Of a DNA stretch of 64,000 bases, positions 36,903 through 51,800 are shown one piece after another. Below the pieces are notes generated by a model. That model was not told the DNA's origin. It made no database searches and saw only the letters and a list, made by a program, of their open reading frames with translations. Every line of letters starts with the position of its first letter. The first letter of the stretch is position 1. The DNA is from Parus major (taxonomy: Eukaryota; Chordata; Aves; Passeriformes; Paridae). The position numbers and the translations under genes are program-made. The DNA is taken from assembly GCF_001522545.3 (NCBI RefSeq), contig NC_031768.1, forward strand, positions 99,732,214 through 99,796,213. Direction: 5' to 3'.

Positions 36903-39410
36903 CCAAACTCCACTAATTCTAGTCATAGGAGAATGTCCATTGAGTTGAGTTTGTGTTTCCATGAGAGACAAGAAAGACCAGTTCTTTAAAAGCATTTATG
37001 TTACTGTCTCAAATAGGTTGTAATCTGGGAAGGAAGGAGACAGTAAAGTGTATCAACTAAAAATGCATTACACAGTTTCTGCCTATTTAGGAACAATGAT
37101 AAAAAATTGCAGCCAAGCACCTGCTGAAATGTTTTACCTGCTTTCTGCCTCTTCTGGAGAAGAAAAAATGCAACTCTTTGGTTTCACCTGCTCTTTAATA
37201 TGATGCATAAAGATCATTGCAAATAGTATGAAGAGAATAAGTCTTTCAGAAACCTATTTGGCAAGCCTGGAGATATACTAACTAAGGGTATAATTTTTCA
37301 CCATTTTCCATGGCCCAAGCATAATCTTGTCTGAAATATTCAGTTTCTGGATTGATAACATCCAGATAAAATTGGGAAGCAGCATGTAGTACTGTGGAGG
37401 TTTTGTTAGCCTCTTCAGTAGTCCTGCCTATCATTACTGAAATAAATTTCCTCTTAACTATACAAGTTCCTCCAAGAACTATCTTTCCATAAAAAGCATA
37501 GATCTTTAATATGCTAATTTATGTTCATTTAAGATGTAGTGGCTCTCAGTAAAAAATTGAGAGGGAAACACAAGTGGCTCTTTTTTTTTTTCTTTTTTTT
37601 TTCAGAGTTAAAATTTCCTCCTAACAAAATTTGTATTGTGACTTTAGAAGGCTGCACTGGTTTTCATTTAATGTTTTAATTACCTGAGTAGTATTGCTAA
37701 ACAGCTGACAAAGGTTGATGAATAACCTCATAATTCAGGAATAGTCAGAGCTGTAGCATATGAATAACTCATAAGGATACAAATGAAACTTTTCAAGATG
37801 ATGTTTCCCATTAGCTAATACTAAACTGATTGTTTGCATTGCACTTGTAGTCTAAGGAACAATACAAGCTATGATCCAAAATTCATACTTGGAAATCACA
37901 TAAGAAGTCACTGTCCTGACCATTTTGCCCAAGAGGTCAAGAGGCACCATTTGGAGCATAGTATGAACTCAGATTAAAAACACTCATTGCCAGCAATTTT
38001 CTTGCTACTAAAAGATGTTGCACCAGATTCAGTCAAGCTGTGAGTAATTTCAAAGCCATTAACTTTGTGGACCTTTGTATTGCAGCTGAATTTGGCTTGC
38101 ATGAACTGAGGTCTTTGCTTAAAATAATAAAGTATTTAAAAACAGAAACACATAAAGGTATGATACAGATAGATATAAATAGGAGAGAAGAGATAATCTT
38201 GCCTCTTATTATGAATAGTTTCTTTAACTGATGACACAATAATTTGTGTTGTTTTTATTGTAACAGGAAATAAGTAATCAAATTAATGTGTTAATATGAC
38301 ATTGTTATTTTAATTAGTCAAAGCACAATAAACTACAGATCCAGTATAGTTTATTTATGGGGAAGAGAATAGCAAATGAGGATATATTAAATGTACTGGA
38401 AAGCAGTTACCATAACACAGCATTTTTTTAAGAAGTTCCCAAACATACCATGCTCATAAACTAATGTGCTTACTGGATCAGAAAAAGATTGAGGTACTCC
38501 AGTGACCTCAGCAGAGACTCAAAGCAGGAGTCATAAAGGAAAAAATAAGTGCAGATCAGGAAGAGTGTGATAGTTCTGTCAGTGCACCTACAATGTTCAG
38601 GGATGTGTCAGGTTGTATCTGTGTGATCTTCCTTAATGATCTTGGCAGATCTTTGTTGTGTGAATTTGTTCTTAAATCTGCTGATACTTTGATCTGCTTG
38701 GTACACTGTGTCAACAACTTACACAGGAGAAAAAGAAGTCTGAAAAAATAATGTTCAGTCCTTTAATTGTGGTGTTACAAGTAGTGGAGTCATACCAGTT
38801 CCTTACTTGACTCTTCTGTGGCATTCATAATTTCATGTAACACAGAAACTGCCCATCTCTTATGTGATGGACTCAGAACTACATGTCATAACATGTAGTT
38901 CATGGGCTTTCCAGTGAAAAATACTTTTTTTCCTTTTTTTTTGCTTAGTAGTCAGCTCCCTAATTTTTTTAAGCGTTTTATTTTCCTACCCTTTTAGTAG
39001 TAGTTATTTTAATTTAATAAATGGTAATGTGAAGTACTTGAATTTTAAGCAGATCTGCATCAGGCCAGTTGTAAAAAAAGCCTCCTTGTTTGCAAGTATC
39101 TCTTTTGCACTATAATCAGTGTTGCAAGTTGTGCCTTACAAGGGGGAAAAGGCTAAAACTGGTCTAGCAGTAATCCTAATGAAATAAATGCTGTGAGAGA
39201 TCTGATTGCTAGAAAGATGATTTCTAGGGATGAGCATATGGAAAGAGCAGAGGTACTTTAGAAGAAAGCTTGATACATGAGTAAATGGCTGTAGACTGAT
39301 TAAAAGAACAAAACCAACCCCTTGGGATGAAAATTAATTTCTCACCAAAAAAGCAGTGACTCTGGAGCACACAAACAGGAGAAAGAAGTATTGTTAGTCT
39401 TAAGATGGTT
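36903..39410. other. Intron 1 DNA without recognised repeats
   Basis: About 2.5 kb of AT-rich intronic DNA. T runs occur near 37581-37602. Nothing else is recognised. Confidence 0.55.
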
Positions 39411-39930
39411 TAGAATTGTAGAATGTCCTGGGTTTGAAGGGACCCACTTTGATCATGGCATCCAGCTCCTGGCCCTGTGCAGGAGACCCCAAGAAACTCA
39501 CTGTGTGCCACAGAGCATTGTCCAAATGCTCCTTGACCTCTGTCAGGCTTGGTGCTGTGGCCACTTCCCTGGAGAGCTTGTTCAAGTGTCCAACCACCAC
39601 CTGTGTAAAGAACCTTTTCCTGATAGTCAGCCTAAACCTTCCCTGACACAGCTTCAGGCCATTACCTTGGACTCTGCCACTGGTCAACACAGAGATCAGT
39701 GACTAGCCCTCCTCTTCCCCTCTCAAAGAAGTTGTAATTGCAATGAGGTTTCCCCTCAGTCCCCTCTGCTCCAGGCTGAACAGACCGAGTGCCCTCAGCT
39801 CTCCTCGTACGGCTTCCCCTCCTGACCCTTCAACATCTTCATTTGCCTCTATTGGATGTTCTCTAATGTAATGTAATTCCTATATTGAGGTAGCAAAAAC
39901 TGCATACTTCACTTAAAGTGATGCTGCTCC
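39411..39930 (-). mobile_element. CR1 LINE, ORF2 end and 3' UTR
   Basis: On the + strand it begins TAGAATTGTAGAATGTCCTG and continues with CCACCTGTGTAAAGAACC, TTTCCCCTCAGTCCCCTC, CTCCAGGCTGAACAGACCG and a CR1-like ATTGAGGTAGCAAAAACTGC near 39884. It is the antisense of a CR1 3' half. The right limit is approximate. Confidence 0.88.
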
Positions 39931-41792
39931 AGTTCTTACAAAGTGCAGTCTTAAATTCTTTGCATTTACTTGATTTTTTTTATTTTTCGTTTTGGCAATA
40001 ATAGAGAATTGCTGTGACAACATTACACAACGTTTAAACATGGTTTTTGCTAATCACCTGAATTATCTGGTATGAGGAATCTTTATTTTGCAATAGAATC
40101 TTTGGTTTTTCTGCTTTCTGTTTGTTTTTTTGTTCCTGAATTCTAATTTTATAAATCTTGTCTTATTCATCTTGGAATTTAAGATGAATTATATCCAGCT
40201 GGGCATTGCTGTCTGCAATAAATAATGTAGCAATTCACATACTCCTGTGCTTTCTCTGTTGGGGAACAGTACCCAAAAAGAATTAAGCAAAAGCTAATGC
40301 TGACTTTTCCCAGTAGAGACTGTCTGTGGTATGATATGAATGCCACATTTCCAGTCTTTTATTTTATTTTAAGAAACTGGTGTTATGCGAGATGAGTTCT
40401 GCTAACAGAACTGCACACATCCTGCAGCCATGGAATTCCCACTGAAGTTGAGCGTTTCAGGGGTTGTACTGGTTGCATTTTCAGGGTCTGATTGAAGCTT
40501 TCAGGAGTTGTATAAATCCCATATGAGTACGAGGGAATTTTGATTCCATGAAGAATAGAAAAATCAAGTTCTAACTTTATGTACATTTTAGTAGTGGGCA
40601 TGTTTATAAGTAGTACTGAAAAAATGTGGGGTTAATCCAAGAGCATGGAAGAACTGGAAACTAAAGGGGTGTTCTAGTGTGACAGATTCTATTCAAGAGA
40701 TAAAGTGCAAGGGACAAAAAAGATATTTTTCTCAGTGCTTTTTAATAGCAAATCCAAAGATACATTATAAATTGTTAACTACTGATTTCATTCTCTCCCT
40801 CTGGGAACATATGCAAACTTTGCAATTAATCATCACAGTCACTTAGCTGCAGCCCAGGCTAGAACTGTGTTGGGAAGTTTAGCATTCAGTATGAAAATTC
40901 ATCACTAAATTAATCACTCGTTTTTGCTTGAGTTTTTGAGAGCTTTGATTTACTTGTTTGTTTTGGTCTGAAGCTTTGTGACACTGGTCAAAATTGTTCT
41001 TTAGATGTTCAGTATGCAGGTCATGCCTGCAGGTCTGTAAGTGCCACTGTCTGAGCAATCAGATGTTCTATGGACTAAGGAAACCCAGAAAGCATACTTT
41101 ACAGTGGAAAAAACCTTCTGCTGTTAGATGGAGTTCTGATTTCTGTTCCTCTGTGCTCATTTTAAAACAGGACAGATAACTGTAGCCAGTGAGTGTACCA
41201 GAAAATTAAAAGACTTTATAATCATGTAAATATTATAAAAACTAAAGAATCTTACTTTTTTTAGGTGATTAGTAAATGTTGCTATTGCTTTGTTACATCT
41301 TAAATATTTTTATGACTGTTTTCCAGACTGTGAAGCTCACTGAGGAGTGTTCTTGAAGGTTTTTAGATAGTCTTTAGACATGTAAGTCAATGCAAGGTAG
41401 TGCTGCAGAAAAAACATTTCTGTTCGTAACTACACCAACTCTATTTCCTGTGACCTACAGATATTAAATAAGTACCATCTCTATCTGTCTTCCTGTAGAA
41501 AATCCTGTTTCTGCAGTGATGATCTGTTTTTACCTATGCAAATGGTTGAATTATCTTTGAATTACTTTTATGAACATTTGGTCAAAGACAAGAGTATTCT
41601 AACAGGGGAGATGGGAAACTCAGGCAGTAGAAAAGGAGGAATCCTGAGTGTTTTTTGAAGGTTCATGTTCTTCTCCAACAAGAGATGTTTCTTGGTCAGT
41701 GGTGGTGGTTTTCTCTTTTGGGTTTTTGGTTTTTTAAAGGAGTAGGACTGGAAAAGCAAAACGTTCTGTTTTCATAGTCTTGGAGGTGTTTT

Positions 41793-41990
41793 TATAGAAT
41801 CACAGGATTGTTAAGGTTGTCAGAGACCTTTAAGTTTATCAACCATCAACCCAGAATCACCACCACATTCACCACTAAACCGTGTCCTCTGCCATATTCA
41901 CACATTCCAGAGATGGAGACTACCATTTTCCTGGGAAGTCTGTTTCAGTGTTTTATAACCCTTCCCATTAATTTTTTTTTCCTAATGAAA
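41793..41990 (-). mobile_element. CR1 LINE 3'-end fragment
   Basis: The + strand begins TATAGAATCACAGGATTGTT, followed by CAGAGACCTTTAAGTTTATC, ACCACATTCACCACTAAACC and TCCAGAGATGGAGACTACC, which are the antisense of a CR1 3' UTR. The right limit is uncertain because of decay. Confidence 0.82.
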
Positions 41991-44194
41991 GCATCACACA
42001 AAGTTTCACATAGCACTTTTAAGATGGGAAGACAGTCCCTGCTCATAAAATTCTGCTCCCTGATGTTTTTCTGAAATTTGATGCTAAAAATAGCTACATG
42101 TGTCTATGACAAAGAATTACTAAAACAGTAGAAATGAGAATACAAGCTTTTCTAAGGAGATGTTAGGAAAAAAACAACTGTGCAATGAAGCAAAAGCTAG
42201 TTTTCACAGTAAACACTTTTGTATAAAAAACCAAATCATACTGTAAGTCTAAATGTAATTGTTTATGAAATATCTTTGCGTAAGGTTTAATTCCAACCTA
42301 AATAAATATTTGTTTTATTTGGATTTGGTTTTTTCTTGGGATGGAGTTTTTGGGGTGTTTTGGAGTGGTTTTTTTTCTGTTTATTTTTTTGTTTTCCTTT
42401 ACATTACAAAAATACTTTTCCTACTGTCTTAAAAGAATGAAAATATGAGTAAACTCATAAAGTCATGCTCCTATGGATATTTCATTCCTTAATTGATGTG
42501 AAATGAAGCATAAAGAAACTTGAGAAAAGTCAGAGTCCATCACGAATCCATAGCTGAACCAGCTATTCTATTTCTTTTCAATGCTTTAGTAGTCATCCTG
42601 CTTTTATTTTGTGATGTGATACAGAGTCCAAGCTGACATGGAAATATGGGCTGATTGTAAACTGCTTTCACTGCTGTTCTTTGGTGTTGAGCATGTTGAT
42701 TGCAGGAGTCCTGTCTCTAATGGGCCTAAGTGGAGGGTGGAATGTTTGTTGGGCTTGAATTGGCATTTCTTTAGAATCCTAAGGAGTATCCCTCAGAAAT
42801 CTTTACTTAAATCTGCAGATTAGTGAGGAGAATGCTCAGTGGTTCTTTTTAAGAAATCAGGGAATCAAAACAGAAATGTGCTTTTTGGTGGGAAAATACA
42901 TTGAAGGGGGAAGGGAGAGGAATACAAGCAAAAAAAACGAAAAACCCAGCACAAAGCCAAAGAAAACCCTTACTGTGGGTGAAAACAACCTGTAAGACAT
43001 GTATTTAAACGTTTATTCCCCACTCACTATTCTGACACTGCATCAGAAATTACTTTTTTGTGCTTTTGAAATGAGAACTGTCAGTATGTATCTCTTTGAA
43101 AAATTAAATTGAATAACCAAACTGTTTCACTTTCATGGCTGGCCAGGCTGTTTTGGTGTTCTAAGCTGGTTGTGAATGCTGGGCTGACAGTGCTTCAGGT
43201 ATATGAAATCGGGTGAGAAAGAAGTTGCCAGTATTGATATGTTCAGAGCCTGACCAAGCTTTTTTCTTCTTTCCTCAAAACTCCATTTACTAAAATTGCC
43301 AGACTGGGTATCTGTAGTTGTGGTTTTGTATCTTTTGGGAGTGAAGGTGGACCTGCTTTTGTCTTTCTGATTTAGTTCCCATTTAAACACTGATGACTTG
43401 GTGTTACACAACTGTCTTTGTACACAGTGATGCACACATTGATGCACACTTATGCAAAATTAATTACTGATAATATTAGTTTCAAATATAGAAATAGCTA
43501 AATAATTCTATGTATTTAATCATGTGATAATGTTAAAAGGCAATATTGTTACTTAGGCAGGTGTTTTGAGTGAGCAGTTTACAGGGTACCAAATGCTGGT
43601 GCAACCCTGTGTACGTTCTTTAATCCCACAGTAGAAATGGAGAGGGCTCTGGAATGTAGATTGGAATGCATGTTCTCTGATCCCTTGAAACAAGTGAGAG
43701 AACAGAGTAATTAGAGGGGCAAAATTTATGTGTCCCCTTCACTGTTTGTACACACAAGAGGTTATCTATTGCTGTAAATTGGATTGGCTGTATAAACAGC
43801 AGCATAATTTATGTAGAGTTAGGTCTAAAAGACTTGGAAAAGAACAGTGAAAGAACAAGAAGGGGATTGTAAAGAGAAGTACAGAGAATGCAGCTGTACT
43901 TTAGTACAAGTAACTGATGTAACTCATATATATTGACATATTTCATCACATCAGCAGAATTTCTGTGTGTTTTAACCATTGGCAGTGTAGAGAGCTGGGG
44001 ACCCAACATTTCAGTGGAAGCTTTAAACCTGTATGCAAGGGCTATTGAAAATGCATACTTTATATCTTAAACCAATCATACATAATTAATTCATAAAACC
44101 AATTGCCACCTCCTTTTGCTGATCTATGAATATTCATCTTTGCACTTCTTCCCCAGTAGACTTGGAAAAATAACAATGTGCCTTTGAAATGGGT

Positions 44195-44201
44195 ATCTAT
44201 A

Positions 44202-44232
<31 letters not shown>
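44195..44232. repeat. (TA)n then (GATATA)n microsatellite
   Basis: A TA run passes into three AGATAT units, a compound simple repeat. Confidence 0.9.
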
Positions 44233-44233
<1 letters not shown>

Positions 44234-44606
44234 TGTTTCTTCTAAGTCAATAACATAACTTCTATATAATTATTCTGCTGCTTGGATGCTGTTTGGTGTA
44301 CATTCACTTAGTTACTGAAAGGAATGTTTTGGGCAGCTTCCCTGCTTGCAGCCCTGGTGATGACATGAGGGGCATACACACATGCCCCTGAACTGCTTCT
44401 GCAGAGGTCTGAGATGCACTCCCCTCCTGGCTTCTGCAGGGTTAAAATGAGACGACTTTTCTGTCTTTCTGTAGGAATTACTCAGATGAACAAAAGTGTA
44501 ACCTACAGTAACACAAACAAGATAAATTATGATTAAAATTGATAGCATGTATCACTGGAGTAACTCAACAGAAAGGCAATGAAACTTGCACAGAAATACA
44601 TGTACT

Positions 44607-44621
44607 TGTGTGTGTGTGTGT
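44607..44621. repeat. (TG)n microsatellite
   Basis: An uninterrupted TG run of 15 bases. Confidence 0.9.
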
Positions 44622-47600
44622 AGAATAGTTTTTATTTCTCTATTCAGTTGGGTCTTTAATAATTTTTTTTTTTGGTTTCTCTTTAATTAGCATTTAAATA
44701 CTTCTTGAAAATGATGTGGGTATCTTAGTAAAATGTATCCCTTTTATTACTTTAATGAAAATGTGGGGGTTTTTCTCATGTCTAAATAGGCTCCTTGAGA
44801 AGAACAGTTATAATTTTATTAGAGGTTAGTTTGTTACCTATGTAACAAACCTGTGTACTAACAACATATGTAATATGTTCCTTGGTTTTTTAATCTTGAT
44901 TGTTGATTTTTACAGACCAAATCTGTCACTTTGGTAAACAAGATGTTTTATTTAATCTCCAGTCTTTCATGCAGCCTTCTGAAAGACGGACCTTTTTTGA
45001 GTGCAAAGTTCATTGTCATGTTGCTGGTGCGTGTTTGTGACCAGAATGCAAAGTAGCTTGAATCCATACATTCTTTTTTCCTGTACTGGGATAGCGGCCA
45101 AATCTATGTCAGCGATTAACTTCTGAATGTGTCAGCTGTAACAAATACAGTTCATTGTTTCTTGACTAGTTGACAGCTAGTTTAAAAAGCAGAAACAGCC
45201 TCAAATGAAAGGGAAGTACTGTACATTTTGTATCTGAAATCCTCAGGCTCTTAAAACCACTGAAAAAAAAAAGAAAATTAAAAACCAGGTCTAGGAGGGA
45301 TTTTTAAACAGCTAAAAATACTTAGCTGATTCTTCAAGTCAAAATATACCAGATAACCGGATAATGGAGTTATCTGACAAAATTATGGTCAGTAACAGGC
45401 AATTTTTAATAAAGGGTTATATGATTCAGTATCTGAGCTTCTGTTTCACTCGTGTGTAAAGCAAAACACCAACTCCCCTTTTCCTCGTTCCCTTTCCTCC
45501 CAATCCCCCTCAAAAAATCCTCCAAGAAACCTCTCTTAAACTATTTTGAGATACCAGTTAGAAAAAGAATATCACAAGAAAGAAAAAAATATTTTAAAAA
45601 ATTATTCAGAGAACGTAAGAGTGTGGTGATTACCTAAAATGAAGTGCAAAATCAATTTAGAGAAGTGTGATAATAATACTCTTCCTCCTCACAGATATGC
45701 ATGTTCTAATTATTAGTTTGGGATTTCTTAAGTTTACAGGCTGTTTGCACAAAGCTACAATAATGTAATATTCATGTTTAGCCTATATTGTTTTTGGTAA
45801 ATTTTCCTCTGCAAGTAAAATGTGAATGGCTTGCTGTGAACATTTAAAAGCCACTGTAGCTTTTATTTGTTCTTTAAGCTTCATGTAGACCTCTTCTTTT
45901 ACAAATTTTAAATCAGTTATCCCAGCAAAAATGTTTTGCTATTCAGACTGCAATTTTAGTGTATGTATGACATTTTTTGCTTTCATTTTCTCTTAAAGGT
46001 GTATTTTTTGTATGTTCTGTCTAGTTGAGCTCAGCATGAAGATACTGATAGTAAATGAAAACAAAAGGGGTGGTTGTGTATGGTGTCATTCAATTTCTTG
46101 CATAAGAGGGCAGATTCTGTTTTTTTTTCTTACAGTGGTGGCAGGTGATAAAGCTTTGCTGAGATGCAGAATTATTTTCTTTTACTAGTTCATTTGAGCA
46201 CTGTTATTTTTAGATTGAAGCAAGTGAAATTTTTGGATGTCCTATTAGGCAGAGCAGAGAAGAGGAAGCCATGCAATAACATGTCAATGATACACCAACA
46301 GGAGGAAATCTATACTATTACACATCTGTAAAATCACAGCCAAACAAAAACACCCTCTGAAAAACACAAATTTGGTTCATTCTGAACAGGTGGTTTGAGT
46401 AAGTGCTTGTCAGCAAGTTAGACTGCTAGGTGAATTTTTAAATGCCAGGAAAGTTGTGGAAGAGTCTACCATTTCTTGAGTTCCGTAAAATAAGTTATGT
46501 GTGTTCAGAGAGTGAAGTAGGGAGGGAAATGGTCTTTGCATTGCTAGAAATTCTAGACTTTCCATATATATTTGTGGAATGAAGTGTTACTTCTGAGTAC
46601 ACTGCCAATGATGCAGTTTATGCAGAGAGGTTGTAATGTGCAGATTGTGAATCCCAGACCTCTGCACTCGTTCCTCCTGCTCTGTGCCACCCCCACGCCC
46701 ATTCCCATAGTTTCCTTCTTACACTGGGATGCTGTTTCATTTCAAAGGACTTCAGGCAGTGCTTCCCCCTATGCACAAGTCAGAATGTTTTATCTTTGTA
46801 ATGCATAATTGTCTGTATCTGTGGAACAGTGGTTGTGACTCACTAGTAGGATTTGTTTGCCTGTCCTTAACTTAGTCTGCATGGTAGAAAACAGGAGTGG
46901 TACTTTGTCTCTCTCCCTCTGCCCCCTCCTTTCTCTTCTCCTTCTCCCTTCTGGTGGGAGACCTGTAAGCCTTAGGAAAAAAAATCTAATTTCAGATACC
47001 TAAATAAAGAAAATCTACTAATTTCCATCTGATACACAAACCATATTTAACTCAAGTTATACACTTACAGCTCAGATCTTTGAAATCTCAACCACTCCCA
47101 CCACAATTTCCTGCTGTTACTTTTAGTAACTCTTCTTGAGCTTGCTGGTCATGATAGAACATATTCTGAGTTTATCCTATGCATTTTGAATTTGTTATCA
47201 TAGTGCCAGGATTCTATAAGGAGGGGAAAGAGGTATTAAAAAGGACAAATAAAAACTGATGGCAAAGGGTAATAATAGGAAGATTTTTGAATCACAAGTC
47301 AAAGCCAAAATGAATGACTAATTTCTATCCCATGACCTTAAATGAAACTGAAGATTCACTGGCAAATTCTGTATTTTTTGTTTAAAAGGTGTAAGATGTC
47401 TGGCCAGTACAGGTTTGCTGCTCTTGCACAAGTAGTGTGCAAGGCTGTATGTGTAAATATAGCCTATAGTCTCATATATCTGAAAAATACAAGTAATTTT
47501 ATTTAGTTGCACCATTTTCTCATATTTTTATGAAATCTGTTCTTTTAATATTTTCAATTCATTTTTAGGGATAAGTGTTCATGCAAGATAGGAAAGGGTA

Positions 47601-48436
47601 TCAGGACATGTGAGCAAATAGGTTTGGTTACTTCAGAGTGGAGAGGGATATATCTGGAATCTTTAACAATTCAAGAGTGGCAAGTGGAAGGAAAGAGAAT
47701 TACTCTTTCATTCAAGTATATGCTTGGTGAAGGAAAAAAATGAGTTTTAGCTGACTAAACATCATTAGTCTGAAAATGCAGATTATTCTTTCCATAAGAG
47801 TGAAGAAAAGTGGAACAGCCTTTAAAAAAAATGTATGTATAAAATTAAGGGATTTTAAGGCAGTAAGTGGATTTGAGGATGATGTTGTAATGCTGTGCTT
47901 ACAGGACACCAGGATTTTTTACCCCAAAAGTTTGCCTTTTTTGATTAAGTTATTTTTGGAATGAAACCGTGACATTTCTTCTATAAATCTGTATTTGGTA
48001 AATTAAAAAGTACACCAAAATTAACTATTTAATACTTAAAATAACCCATTCTAAATATTTACATCTCTTCATGAATTTTCTGGAATTTCAGGTTTGTAAA
48101 ATCTGTGCAAGGATTTATCATGCAATGAGAATCATCTCTGTTTTCACTTATTTCATGTTCTCTCATTACAAATCATTCTCATTCTAAAGTAAGTCCAAAA
48201 CTTGAGATGAAAAATAGGTGGCATTTCACAAGTGCTTTGAAATACAGCTGTAGAGTCCACTCCTGTTCACCAAAATAAATGGTTTCTAAATGATTTGACT
48301 TCACAAAATAAGTAAGAATTCTCAAACAGTGGAAGAAAATAGACATTATGGCCATTGGAAAAACAGAAGGATTAACGTTTTTGTGGAACTGACACAGACT
48401 ATTCTGGATATGTTTAAAGAAGGATCTATGTCAAGA

Positions 48437-48890
48437 TGAATAATGAGGGATGGGACCACCGTGCAATTTAAGATGATTTATTGCTCAAGTAAGCCAGATA
48501 AGAGATTGGTCTTGAAGGTGTGAGATTTGGAGAGGAGCAACAAGTCAGCCATAGCTCAAGGTCGTCACGAGTTTCTTCTTTACACAGCAATATATAACAT
48601 TTTGGTCCAGTAGACAGCACAAAGCTTGTTTTGACTTTAATAACCTATTACCTTTACCAAGTTCTGCCGCACTGCGTCTGTCTCTCAGCCAATGAACTCT
48701 TAGGTCATGTACACACAACTCTATTATAACTTCTAAATCCTTAGCCTAGGCTATAAATCACACTATCACAACTCAAAACTCTTCAGTATCCTAACACTAT
48801 TTCTTACTTAGTTAAGGCATATTCTTACTTACAATTATAAGAACATAAGTTTATAATTTTTCCCAATGTCTGTGTACCTTTATCATTACA
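48437..48890 (-). mobile_element. Probable solo ERV LTR
   Basis: Read on the minus strand the element starts TGTAATGATAAAGG (right end, 48890). It has a TATA-like TTATATATTG (near 48590-48599) and a polyadenylation signal AATAAA (+ strand TTTATT 48477-48482), and ends in CATCCCTCATTATTCA (left end). This is LTR order and length (454 bp). The possible flanking duplication is imperfect (TCAAGA at 48431-48436 against TCAACC at 48891-48896), so the ends could be off by a few bases. Confidence 0.6.
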
Positions 48891-51800
48891 TCAACCCAAG
48901 CTCTTTCCAAGGCTGCAGATTGAAAACCCTTCAGCATCTGTGGAAGTTTCTATTTTTCCATTTCTCACAGATCTGATATTTAGAGAAGTCATAGCCAAGT
49001 AAGTTTTGCCAAACTGTTACTGAAAGCATGAAATGATAACTATTTGTACTTTCTGCAGAGACCTTAAATGTGACTCATCTTGAAGAGAAGAATTTTACTT
49101 GTGACTTTTGTATGTTTTAAATACTCAAGGATAACACAAATTTCTGTCTTTTCCCTATGGTTATGTCATTAATTTCTTCAGTGTAGCTATTTTTTCCTGG
49201 CCTTTTCAGACAGCAAAGAGGGCTGGAGATCCATAAGCGAGACAAATGTACTCCTAAATGTGCTCTATTTATGGGTTTAATCAATGCTGTAGAAGAAACT
49301 TTGTATAAGAAAAAAAAAAAAAAGAGAATCATGGGTGCCAGCAAATAACCTACATTCAACATGTCAAAGTCTAGTTCCATACATTCCTTGAAAAGAAAGG
49401 ACAAATGGAAAGAGTCTGGAATGTTTCATATCCTCTTTTATGAAACAGCAGTATCCTTGGCAGGATATTGTTCCAAATTTTGTAACTTAACTGATGTTTT
49501 TTTCTTTTATTTGTGAGTACTTTGCCATGTAAATCAAAGTTGTTTAGGCCTTAATTTACAGTTATATCAGTAAATATTTTAATATTTACCACAGGAGAAG
49601 ATCTCATTTTTCTGATCAGATACATCTGATGAATTTCAGTGTAACCAATGGGGGAAAGAAATTTATACCACTATTTATGTTCAGTTCATATGATTTCAAA
49701 GTAGATCCAAATATGCATGTGTATGTCAAAGTACATAATTTGTTTGTAGCTATAGTTTGTGGAAGACAATGTTTTCCAGTCATTTATTTACAATTATTTT
49801 AAATCCTATTTGCCACTTAATAATTGCTTCAATGTGTTTTGTTTGGTCATACACCTTGGACCCTTGTATTCCATCAGAAGACATGAATGACACTTTGTGA
49901 GTTACACAAACTCACACAGGTTTAGAGGATGCTAATTTCTTCTTGCTTCTATGTAACTGCTCTTGCAACTTTCTATATATATATTTATATATATATATAT
50001 ATATATATATACATACATATATATATACACGTTATTCTGTATTTAATGTGGCCTGATTGTTCTCAAGCTTTTGGAAACACCTGGTTTCTATTTCTGGTCG
50101 ATGTTCAAATCCTCTTTCAGTCTTACATAAAAACATTAAAGGGCATCATAACTCTGATTTAATATGTCCTTAGTTGATACATCTCATGAATGATTCCATA
50201 TTAGAACACTATCTGTTTGCAAATCAGTAACCACAGGATTTACACCTGTATTCCCTAAATAGCTTTGGCTAAATGCAATTAAGTGAGAGGTTTGTAATTT
50301 AGAAATAAAACATTGCTTTTAAAAAGCACCTCTGAAACAATCTTCACTTTTCTACTATATTCTTTATTTTATGACATTATTATCTTGTATCAGAGGAATA
50401 TAAATGAATCAACTTGAAATACTTGAGCTTTGTTTTTTCATTGTTTGCAATGTCTTAATTCTATGTTTTAAAAAATGTATCAAAGTATAATTAAAAAGAC
50501 TTTATATATCTCATGATACCAATATATTTTATACTTTGCTCTCTGACTAGAGAGGAAATTCTATATCACAAAAAAAGAATACTCTCAAATACATACTATG
50601 AAAAATTAATTTAAAGCAGGGGTTTCTAAGGCAATTACATATGAAGATAACATTATTATGTTAAGTACTGAAGAACTAAAACAAATGAAAAGTTTAGTGA
50701 AGAACAGGGAAGGATATTCTAGAGCTGAAGAAAAGAATGCCTACTTTTAGGTCTTGTGTAATACTAAATATGTGAAAATTTATGTAGATCCACAGTCAGA
50801 CACATAAAATTAACAATCCTTTTTCTTAGGGGAAACCAGCTCCATCTTTGCTTTGTGATGTAATTTGTAGTAAAGCTAATTTGAGGTTTGGTTCTTGTGA
50901 TTTTGTTTTGACATGCAGCCAGTTATGAACTTCTCCACCAGCCTAGCTTCATATAATCTTCGTGATTGCAAGTCTCCTGGTGTCTGCCCTTGGAAGAGTG
51001 AAGTTTACATGGAAGAGGTGGTCTAAGTACTGCAGTGTCTTTGGCTGGAGACAGCCAGAGTGTCAAATGAAGGATGATACAGTGCCTTCCTTGTTCTTAG
51101 CCTTCTTTTCTCCATTATCTACATCCAGCAAGGACTTAAGGGTGAAAGAATGCTTGTTCTTCCTGTTATCTAAAGCAGGGTGCTACTTATGAGTGGGTTG
51201 CAGTGCCAGCGTAGAACATGAGCAGGGCGGGATGACTCTACTACATTGTCCAAATATGTTTATATCTGTTCTGTAAAGCTGTTTGCATTTCTCTTAAAAT
51301 ACATATTGCACTGTGAAGAAACACAGTGGCATGACAGACCCTAAAGAAAATAATATGCTGTTCCAATAATCTGTCTCTGTGAAGAGGGTAGCCATGCATT
51401 GTCTTTGACAATCAGATTTTTTACTGCTATCACTTAATACATACATTTGTCTGGTATCTATTGGACATATTCAGAAGCAGCAGTTCTGTGTAGCTGATCT
51501 CCTGACCCAACTGCCTCAAGTTACTTCATTTTTTGTTTGTTTTAGACAGTGATTCATGTACACACATTGTTGAAATAGTGTAATGTTGCAGGATTGTATT
51601 TGAATTGGTTCTCTGGTTGGATGACTGCTGCTGAGCCTTTTTAATGAATTTCTGTGTGAATTTATGAATCTTTTTAAGATAAAATCTCCGAGGATTTGTC
51701 AGAATATTTTTTATCAAGTTTTGGCATCTCTATGTGTTAATGCTAGTAGTACATACACAGTATATGTCCCAGTACTGTAGTTAATTTGGAGATTTTATTT

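Larger units (their letters stand above)
41991..48436. other. Intron 1 DNA with simple repeats only
   Basis: AT-rich intronic DNA. It has a G/T-rich low-complexity stretch at 42326-42400 and the two microsatellites listed separately. No exon or transposon is recognised. Confidence 0.5.

Noticed and set aside
43133..43447. 104-codon minus-strand frame
   Set aside because: No motif, no splice sites in phase, and no similarity I recognise; probably chance.
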